Assembly (NCBI RefSeq): GCF_025403375.1
Contig: NZ_JAMPTM010000013.1
Coordinates: 1 to 51,383, forward strand
Direction of reading: 5' to 3'
Origin: Frankia gtarii
GTDB taxonomy: Bacteria; Actinomycetota; Actinomycetes; Frankiales; Frankiaceae
DNA length: 51,383 nucleotides
Positions 45,099-51,383 of the stretch are shown here, piece by piece (position 1 is the first letter of the stretch; each line of letters opens with the position of its first letter). The notes beneath the pieces are model-generated. The model saw only the letters and a list, made by a program, of their open reading frames with translations. It was not told where the DNA came from and did not search any database. The translations under genes and the position numbers were made by a program.

Positions 45099-45974
45099 AT
45101 GGAGCTCAGGCATCTACGAACGTTTGAGACGGTTGCCCGGACGCTCAGCATCACGCGGGCGGCCAAGGAGCTGCATTACGCGCAGTCCAGCGTCAGCGAT
45201 CAGATCCAGTCGCTCGAGCGCGAGCTCGAGGTGAACCTGCTCGACCGGTCGCAGCGTCAAATACGGCTGACTCCGCAGGGAGCGGTGCTGTCGGAGTACA
45301 CCGCCAAGATCTTCAACCTGCTCGAGGAGGCGCGTTTCGCGATCTCGCGGCCCAGCACGGAGCTGGCGGTCGGCGCGTTGGAAACGGTAAGTGTGCATCT
45401 GCTGCCGGCGGTGCTCGCGCGTCACCGTTCGCTGTACCCGCAGGCACGGGTGCGGGTGGGGCAGAACAACCGCGGCGCGCTCTACCAGGCGGTGCGCCGG
45501 GGCGACCTGGACCTCTGTCTGACCTTCGGTGAGCCACCTCCCGACGCGTCCCTCCGCTCGGAGACCCTGGTCAAGGAACCCCTGGTGGTCATCGTGCCGT
45601 CGAAACATGCGCTGGCCGATCGCGGTCGGGCCGGTCTCGCGGAACTCCTCGGAGAGCCCTTCCTGGCCACCGAGAAGGGATGCGGCTTCCGGGAGATGTT
45701 CGACGACGCCTTCGGAGCCGTCGCGACCAAGGAGCCCATCGCGGAGGTTGCGAGCATCGGCACGCTCAGCGCGTGCGTGGCGGCCGGAATGGGCTGCGCG
45801 CTGCTTCCGTGGATCTCTGTGCGCGCCCAGGCCGATCGAGGCGAGGTCGCGGTGGTGGAGATCGAGGGCACCGACCTGCACACGACAGTGACCATGGCGT
45901 GGCTGAACCGCAACTCCACGAATCCGAACCTGCAGGACTTCCAGACGGTGCTGCGCCAGCAACTGGACAGCTGA
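45099..45974 (+). CDS. LysR-family transcriptional regulator
   Basis: 291 aa from the ATG at 45099 (MELRHLRTFETVARTLSITR); the frame to 45072 adds nine unneeded residues. It has an N-terminal winged helix-turn-helix (AAKELHYAQSSVSDQIQSLE) and a two-lobed effector domain. It is divergent from the MFS-led operon across a 170-base region that should hold its binding sites. It is the likely activator of the aromatic cluster; the inducer is unknown. Confidence 0.92.
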   Translation: MELRHLRTFETVARTLSITRAAKELHYAQSSVSDQIQSLERELEVNLLDRSQRQIRLTPQGAVLSEYTAKIFNLLEEARFAISRPSTELAVGALETVSVHLLPAVLARHRSLYPQARVRVGQNNRGALYQAVRRGDLDLCLTFGEPPPDASLRSETLVKEPLVVIVPSKHALADRGRAGLAELLGEPFLATEKGCGFREMFDDAFGAVATKEPIAEVASIGTLSACVAAGMGCALLPWISVRAQADRGEVAVVEIEGTDLHTTVTMAWLNRNSTNPNLQDFQTVLRQQLDS

Positions 45975-45994
45975 GTGGGAACCTCCACCTCTGA

Positions 45995-47653
45995 TCACTG
46001 TGCCGCCTCCGCCGGCTCGGACACGGCCGGAGGCGCGGCGGCCAGTGGCTGCAGCGGGACCGACATCAGCCGAGCGCGCGCGATCTTGCCGGTGACCGTT
46101 GTTGGCAGCCGGTCGACAACGATCAGCTCTTCGGGAAGCTTGTAGGTGGCCAGTCCCTTCCGGGCCAGATGTCCGTTCACCTCGTCCAGAGTCAGACGGG
46201 CTCCGTCGTGCAGCACCGCCAGCAAGCACGAGCGTTGGCCCAGGCGCAGGTCGGGTTGTGCCACGACCGCGTGCTGAGCCAACTGCGGTAGGTCGTTGAG
46301 CAGTTCCTCCACCTCGAGCGCGCTGAACTTCAGGCCGCCGCGGTTGATCAGCTCGTCTGCGCGGCCCCGGTAGCTGACCGAGCCGTCGGGGTTGAGAGTG
46401 GCAAGATCACCGGAACGCAACCAACCATCGGCCGTGAGCGCGGCCCGGGTCGCCTCCGGCGCACGAAAGTAGCCACTGAACATATAAGGACTCCGGTACT
46501 GCAGATCTCCGGTCTCGCCCGGTTCAGTGAGTGATCCTGCCTGGTCCACCACTCTGACCTCGCCGCCTGACACCGGCCGCCCCACCGTGGCGGTCGCCTC
46601 TGGCGGGTCATCAGGGCGGGTGCACGTCCCCGCACCGATCTCTGTCATCCCCCACTGCACGACGACCCTCGCCCCCAGCGTCCGCCGCACCCCCTCGACC
46701 AGCTCTTGGGACACCGGGGCGCCGCCAGTACGCACCTCCCGCAGTAGGACTGGCGAGCGGCCGTCCGCCGGGCCCTGCTCCAAATGGACCACCAGATCAC
46801 GAAGCTGGGCCGGTACCGCAAAGGCCACAGTGGCCGGGATGGAGCGAAGCGAGTCAAGGAACCGCTGCGGATCCCAGCCGTCGACGAGTCCGACACCCCC
46901 GCCGACGACCAGGGCCAGGTGTACCGAGAGCAGACCGAAGGCGTGGCTGAGCGGACTCGCCGAGACGATCGTGTCGGTATGGACGAGGCCACCATCCGCC
47001 GCTACGGCTGCGGCATTAGCGAGCAGGCCACCATGTCGGTGCACGCACAGCTTCGGACGCCGAGACGTAGTACCGGAAGATGCGAGAAGCAGGAGAGGAG
47101 CCTGCGGATTCCGCGTGATGGGCGGAAGCTCCTCGACCAGTTCCGGGCTCGCCTCCAGCAGTTCCGCCGAACTCGGCAGGTCAGTGGTCCTGGGACTCAC
47201 GTTGTCGGCGCCAGAACCGGGTGAAAGCCACACGTGCCGTAGGGCGGGACACGACTCGCGTACGGCGGCGATCTCTTCGACGCGGTCACGGCCGCGATAG
47301 GAGCGCCGTGCCACCAGCGCAACCGCGTCAGCCTGTACCATCAGCGATTGCATCTCGTGCACACCGTAGGCGGAATGCAACGGCAGCAGGATTACGCCGA
47401 GCCGCGCGGTGGCGGCGTGCAGCACCAGGAGTTCCCAGGAGTTCGGTAGCTGGGTGGCAAGAACGTCACCGGCCCGCAGCCCCCAGTGATGCAGGGCTCC
47501 GGCGGTTTGGTCGGCCTGCTGCAGGCACTCACGCCAGGTCCTCCATCGGAGGCTGTCCCACACCGCGGGATCCGTACGGCGGAGAGCAGCATGCTCCAGA
47601 AGTTCAGTAAAAGTCAGGAAAAGTGCCGTCGATTCCACTGCGGGAGCATCCAC
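45995..47653 (-). CDS. AMP-binding acyl/aryl-CoA ligase-type enzyme
   Basis: 552 aa, ANL superfamily: P-loop LLASSGTTSRRPK, GMTEIGAGT, YMFSGYF, GWLRSGDLATL and GRADELINRGGLKFSALEVE. The catalytic Lys lies in LPTTVTGKIARARL. It activates a carboxylic acid as an adenylate and transfers it to CoA or a carrier. GTG start at 47653 after GGAGG. A benzoate or cinnamate-type substrate would fit the neighbours; this is inference. Confidence 0.88.
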   Translation of the reverse strand: MDAPAVESTALFLTFTELLEHAALRRTDPAVWDSLRWRTWRECLQQADQTAGALHHWGLRAGDVLATQLPNSWELLVLHAATARLGVILLPLHSAYGVHEMQSLMVQADAVALVARRSYRGRDRVEEIAAVRESCPALRHVWLSPGSGADNVSPRTTDLPSSAELLEASPELVEELPPITRNPQAPLLLLASSGTTSRRPKLCVHRHGGLLANAAAVAADGGLVHTDTIVSASPLSHAFGLLSVHLALVVGGGVGLVDGWDPQRFLDSLRSIPATVAFAVPAQLRDLVVHLEQGPADGRSPVLLREVRTGGAPVSQELVEGVRRTLGARVVVQWGMTEIGAGTCTRPDDPPEATATVGRPVSGGEVRVVDQAGSLTEPGETGDLQYRSPYMFSGYFRAPEATRAALTADGWLRSGDLATLNPDGSVSYRGRADELINRGGLKFSALEVEELLNDLPQLAQHAVVAQPDLRLGQRSCLLAVLHDGARLTLDEVNGHLARKGLATYKLPEELIVVDRLPTTVTGKIARARLMSVPLQPLAAAPPAVSEPAEAAQ

Positions 47654-48177
47654 CGAGAACCTCCGACTGCGACAGGAAGGAAAGCCTAGCTCGCCGATTT
47701 TTGCTACGGTCCTGGACGCTCGAACCGCACATTCAGTGGGCGCCTATAACGACTCTCAATCGAGACGGACGCATCGAACGCGATCAGGATTCATTGTTCC
47801 GGACCGGTTCCGCACCATCTCTCGCCCCGACCAGGACGTCATCGGGTGGGAAGCCGCCACCCCGCTGGCAGGCCGCAAGATTCCTACAATTATTCTGAGC
47901 TTCCAGAAACGGCCGGAAATATCGGTCTCAAATTATCCGACGGAGAGCTGGCCATGTGTCTCGACCGACAATCCTGTCTGCGCGACTCCTGGCCATGGAC
48001 ACCAGGTAGACAGACTCGGCGATTCCATCAACGGAATTAGCTGCCAACGACGGTTTGTTCAGCCATCGGCGTGGGTGATAACGGCTGAGGTGAAACTCGG
48101 GAATCGCCCCACCCCAGCCGGGAAGAAGAGGTCGTCACGCAGACACCCTCAAAAATATGGAACAGCCTGCTAGACCG
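47654..48177. other. 524-base region without a gene
   Basis: Less GC-rich than its surroundings. Plus-strand frames (for example 47736-48173) have no recognisable product. Probably the promoter area of the AMP-ligase gene plus degenerate sequence. Confidence 0.4.
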
Positions 48178-48510
48178 TCAGTTCTCGGGATGAAAGAGAG
48201 CGAACACGGTGTACGCATGCGGGTCGGGCTTGGCCAGACTGGCCGCCTTGTCCCGGCCGATCTGGACATCGGGATCGGACATGGTTGCCTTGATATCGGC
48301 CTTACTGCGCCACTGAGCGAAGTAGGCGACCCGCTTGCCGTCGATGCTGGAGAGGATGTTCACAGAAATGCAGCCGGGACGGTGCCGGATGAACCTCTCA
48401 GCACTCTCACTCAACACCTCGGCCAGTTCCTTCTGCTTCTCTGGTTCAACCTCAAATATATTGATCATGGAGAAGGTGTCGTCGCCGGAGCGAATGACAG
48501 TCTCACTCAT
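48178..48510 (-). CDS. Antibiotic biosynthesis monooxygenase (ABM) domain protein
   Basis: 110 aa: a single ferredoxin-like ABM fold, with FSMINIFEVEPEKQKELAEV, RPGCISVNILSSIDGKRVAY and FAQWRSKADIKA visible. Small ABM proteins oxidise aromatic polyketide or quinone intermediates without cofactor, often as dimers. Its position between the AMP ligase and the methyltransferase supports a tailoring role. Confidence 0.85.
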   Translation of the reverse strand: MSETVIRSGDDTFSMINIFEVEPEKQKELAEVLSESAERFIRHRPGCISVNILSSIDGKRVAYFAQWRSKADIKATMSDPDVQIGRDKAASLAKPDPHAYTVFALFHPEN

Positions 48511-49010
48511 CGTGTCAATTCCTTTGTTCGCGCATGGACATACTTGGTATCAATCGTGTCCGGCGTGAGCGGCATCGCCCACGCATGAACGACATCCACG
48601 GGCTGGGCCGGATCTAGGCGACGGGTTCGGCATTTTGAATCGGAGCCGGCACGCCCTTCGGACCAGACGTCACCACGTCCTACTCGGAATCAGCCCAGAC
48701 GCACTGGGCCCAGTCGGGAAGAGGCTGTCCCGACCTGGTGCCCGGCAGGCATCACGAAGGTTTCGGCGACGGCCTGGATTGTTGGGATCTGTATGTGGTC
48801 AGCGTGAGCCGGCCCGGACTCGCGTCTTGGTTCCACCCCGGCACACGGGGCGAGAAGCTCCTTGGGGCTGCATCACCGGACCGGTCCTACGGCCAAGTTT
48901 GCACCCTGAGACTGCACCCAGCGTGGCGGCTGCATGGCCGTCCCCGTGATGTCGTCCACCTGCCGATCGACGCCGATGGGAGGTAGGACTCGCACTGTTC
49001 TAACGTCCCC
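48511..49010. other. 500-base region without a supported gene
   Basis: A plus-strand frame at 48738-48986 (MPGRHHEGFGDGLDCWDLYV...) is open but unrecognised. No RNA gene or clear repeat seen. Confidence 0.3.
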
Positions 49011-49709
49011 TCATGCCGGAATCTCCTCGAGTGGCCGGCACCGGGCCATGGTTAGGCCGTCCGCGACCGGCAGCATGACCAGGTCGACGCGGTCATCCTG
49101 GCGGGCATGCTCGTTGAAAGCGCGGATGGCGGCGGCCTTCTCGCCCGGGTGCTCGTCGATCACCTCCCCGTTGAAGAGGGTGTTATCGACTAACAACAGC
49201 GCTCCCGGGCGCATGCGCGGCACCAGCTCCTCCCAGTAGCCGATGTAGCCCGGCTTGTTGGCGTCGATGAAGGCGAGGTCCAGGTGTGGTTCGGCGGGCA
49301 GGGCACGCAGTGTGTCCAGCGCCGGACCGAGCCGCAACTCAATGCGGTCGGCCACCCCATCACGGATCCAGAACTCACGGGCGAGCTCGGTCCAGTCGGC
49401 GGAGACATCGCAGGTGATGAGCGAACCTCCGGGGGGGAGGCCACGGGCCAGACAGAGCGACGAGTACCCGGTAAAGGTACCGATCTCTACCAGTTGCACA
49501 GCCCCTAGAAGTCGAACAAGAAAGGTCAGCAGTGCGCCCTCCTCGGGCGCGACGCTCATATGCGCCTGCTCGGGGACGACCTGTTGAGTACGCTCGATCA
49601 GCTCGGCCAGCAGCGGATCAGAGGTCATCCGGCCCTGCGCAAGGAGATAGCCATAAAGCTCGGATGTGACAGGCAGAGTCCGGTGGGTCAAGGTGTCGTT
49701 GCGCAGCAC
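49011..49709 (-). CDS. Class I SAM-dependent O-methyltransferase (CCoAOMT type)
   Basis: 232 aa from the GTG at 49709 (GGGAG upstream); the frame to 50015 overlaps the previous gene and is not needed. SAM motif I is VEIGTFTGYSSLCLARGLP, acidic motif DLAFIDANKPGY, then LLLVDNTLFNGEV, as in metal-dependent caffeoyl-CoA/catechol O-methyltransferases. It probably methylates a catechol made by the cluster's oxygenases. Confidence 0.9.
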   Translation of the reverse strand: MLRNDTLTHRTLPVTSELYGYLLAQGRMTSDPLLAELIERTQQVVPEQAHMSVAPEEGALLTFLVRLLGAVQLVEIGTFTGYSSLCLARGLPPGGSLITCDVSADWTELAREFWIRDGVADRIELRLGPALDTLRALPAEPHLDLAFIDANKPGYIGYWEELVPRMRPGALLLVDNTLFNGEVIDEHPGEKAAAIRAFNEHARQDDRVDLVMLPVADGLTMARCRPLEEIPA

Positions 49710-49764
49710 GATTTTCTCCCAGGTGTGCAGGGGAATGGTGCGCGGTTCCAGTCCAAGGAAGACC

Positions 49765-50562
49765 TCAGACGGATGCGTACGAGACGCCCTCTTGCCACGC
49801 ATCGTAGGCGCGATCGACCGCCTCGATCTCCAGGGGAACCTGAACGATTGCGGTCCTATGGTCACCGGCACAGTGCAGCTCGAATCGGCGCCGCCGGCCC
49901 GGGTACTCCTGATCGCGGACGAAGTACAGAACAGTGGACCCTTCCGGACCACCTTGGTAGGGGTTGTAGCCGCCCCCTTCCCGCAACAGCCCGGCCTCGG
50001 TACGCCAGGCGGCAATCAGTACGGCCAGCAGTTCCGCCGTGGGATGGTTCACCGTAAACGCAGTGTGGCACTCAAAGTCACGCAGGGCCTCGGATTTCTC
50101 GATCTTCCCATCGAATGCGGGGCTGTCACGGGGAAAGAGGAAGACCTCAACCGCGGCATGACGTCGTCCGTTCGGTAGCTGCAGGTGAGTACGTGCGATA
50201 TGAATGTCACCCTCCGTCAGCTCTATTTCATAACGCTCACTCAGCCTGCGCCGGACCACTGTGCTCGGTATCGTCGGGAGCGGCGCCAAGCCGCACCGAA
50301 CCAGGTGGCCTAGACCCGCAGCGAGAGTCCGAGGGAAGAGTAGCACGGCACTGTGGTCGAAAACACAGTTTTGCTCGGTCAAACGCGCGGCTTCACCGCC
50401 CGCCGGGACTGGCTCCAGAAGCGACGATGCTGACGCCGTTGAAGCAAGCCAGGCGTCACCAATTGTATGAGACAGTCGCCGCAGGTCGGAATCGGAGAAT
50501 ACATCGTCCCCGGAGACTTCATTGACGGCTTCGCCGGAGCGACAGGAACCGGACACTGACAC
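49765..50562 (-). CDS. Unknown protein of the aromatic cluster
   Basis: 265 aa, soluble. DFECHTAFTVNHPTAELLAV, GGGYNPYQGGPEG and FELHCAGDH are notable His/aromatic blocks in the C-terminal half. It ends 55 bases before the methyltransferase start on the same strand, so the two are co-transcribed. I do not recognise the family; an enzyme of the pathway is plausible. Confidence 0.7.
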   Translation of the reverse strand: MSVSGSCRSGEAVNEVSGDDVFSDSDLRRLSHTIGDAWLASTASASSLLEPVPAGGEAARLTEQNCVFDHSAVLLFPRTLAAGLGHLVRCGLAPLPTIPSTVVRRRLSERYEIELTEGDIHIARTHLQLPNGRRHAAVEVFLFPRDSPAFDGKIEKSEALRDFECHTAFTVNHPTAELLAVLIAAWRTEAGLLREGGGYNPYQGGPEGSTVLYFVRDQEYPGRRRRFELHCAGDHRTAIVQVPLEIEAVDRAYDAWQEGVSYASV

Positions 50563-51304
50563 CTCCCGTGTGGGGATCCATTGGCATCTTGCAATGTTTC
50601 TCTGGCAAGGGCAAGACCAAACTTGACCGCATACTCGACATCAGGTAACCCGTTTGACCGGAAAGCCACCCGAATGGGCCCTTGACCAGGAAGGACATGG
50701 TATTTCAGTGTTCCCGATTCCTGTCATCGGAACTACCGAATGATCAATTTCGGGACTCCCTGATACGAGTCCGAATACTTGCTGTATCTTCTCTGGTTCG
50801 ACGCCGCCCGCGGGGCGCTAAAAGTCGACTGGGCCCGTGAGCTGGGGCAATGCGCCGGCACGGAGCCGCAACGCTTCGGCGTGTTCGCGATCTGACTGGG
50901 TTTATGGTCAGGGGAAGCCAGGAGGGTGAGCGCGACGGTTGGGGTGGTGTGGGCGCGTCGGCCGGCTTGGACACCGTTCCGATAGTGACGCCCTTGGCGA
51001 CCTTGATCGACGTCGATGAACGCCGCAGGTCGTGCAGTCGGCGGTGGTAGAGTAGATGGTCACCGAGTTCGACGCCCCGCTCCAGCGGGACCGGCAGCGG
51101 CTCTGCGAGATGGAGCAACGCGCCAGCGCAAAGGCGCCGCATGCACCCGATCACGGTCACATCGCCGATGGGTGTAGATCCTTCCCAGTGAGATCGTCGG
51201 CTGGATGATCTCGGGCTGCTGGGCTGGGGTTGATCGCGAAAGGGCTCCTTGTCACTACGTTCGCGGGTGTCGAATCCAGAACGTGTCGTGAGCAAGGAGC
51301 CCGG
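50563..51304. other. 742-base region without a supported gene
   Basis: It contains the promoter side of the 50562 gene, then frames on both strands with no recognisable product (for example minus 50744-51295, rich in Arg/Ser). It ends with the inverted repeat before the last gene. Confidence 0.3.
51242..51302. repeat. Inverted repeat covering the ribosome site of the last gene
   Basis: GGGCTCCTTG (51242-51251) pairs perfectly with CAAGGAGCCC (51293-51302), with CAC/GTG adding three further pairs. The right arm contains AGGAG, the Shine-Dalgarno of the GTG at 51305. It could be an RBS-masking hairpin or the end of an insertion element. Confidence 0.5.
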
Positions 51305-51383
51305 GTGTCAGGGTATGAGGAGCCGCCGGACGGGGCGGCGGGTGTGTTCGGCCGGTCGGACGAGCTGTATGAGGGGCTGAGGG
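51305..51383 (+). CDS. Start of an unknown gene, cut by the window end
   Basis: GTG at 51305 with AGGAG 6 bases upstream. 26 codons are visible (MSGYEEPPDGAAGVFGRSDE...) and the frame is open to the edge. Too short to identify; the upstream inverted repeat would suit a transposase gene. Confidence 0.45.
   Translation, partial: MSGYEEPPDGAAGVFGRSDELYEGLR

Noticed and set aside
47736-48173. 145-codon plus-strand frame between AMP ligase and ABM genes
   Set aside because: No recognisable domain, no good ribosome site and composition unlike the real genes.
51265-51285. tRNA-like T-arm (tcgaatcc)
   Set aside because: No cloverleaf, anticodon or acceptor stem can be formed around it.

Overview
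The window is a GC-rich actinomycete contig. Nearly every recognisable gene is an actinobacterial type: DUF6907, DUF6153-like and DUF2637 proteins, BlaI/M56 pairs, NlpC/P60 hydrolases and CsoR-type copper boxes. A frankial or pseudonocardial relative is a guess only. The first 21 bases are Nextera adapter, so base 1 is an assembly edge. No rRNA, tRNA or CRISPR array was seen.

Layout. (1) 22-1034: a cut-off HATPase regulator and a DUF6907 protein. (2) 1203-8302: a defence island. A complete, fully overlapping four-gene Qat anti-phage operon (KAP ATPase, QatB, QueC-like, TatD-like) lies between a truncated MFS gene and a convergent gene of unknown function. (3) 8408-12153: copper efflux (copZ-copA behind a CsoR-type box) among gene wrecks. 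(4) 12316-15651: TetR, a 59-aa membrane protein, an ABC exporter and two small proteins. (5) 15750-35569: a large copper and envelope-stress region. It holds BlaI repressors and M56 membrane proteases, a Sco/CcdA thiol-redox set, a multicopper oxidase, DUF6153-like and DUF305 proteins, an unusual CPD-motif P-type ATPase, two NlpC/P60 hydrolases and a coupled PLP synthase/MFS pair. (6) 35880-41254: a mobile-element scar with ImmA/IrrE, DUF2637, a frameshifted zinc-motif gene and remains of three transposase families. (7) 41366-50562: a LysR-associated cluster for a small aromatic metabolite (FAD monooxygenase, VOC protein, ABM-type monooxygenase, O-methyltransferase, acyl/aryl-AMP ligase, exporter) without a core synthase in view.

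How the genes work together. The most notable pattern is a repeated inverted-repeat operator, consensus ACTAY-N5-RTAGT. It occurs seven times between 15.7 and 33.3 kb, plus one wider-spaced variant. The sites lie at the blaI, M56/sialidase-like-sco, ccdA, DUF6153/P-type ATPase and NlpC/P60 promoters. This is the half-site type used by BlaI/MecI/CopY repressors, so I infer one local regulon in which M56 proteases relieve BlaI repression of copper-handling, thiol-redox and cell-wall genes. Two CsoR-type boxes (11806 and 26887) add a second layer at the two P-type ATPases, although no csoR gene is present. Much of the window is eroded: duplicated family members survive as fragments, one with a 10-bp tandem duplication that explains its frameshift and one with a likely G-run frameshift.
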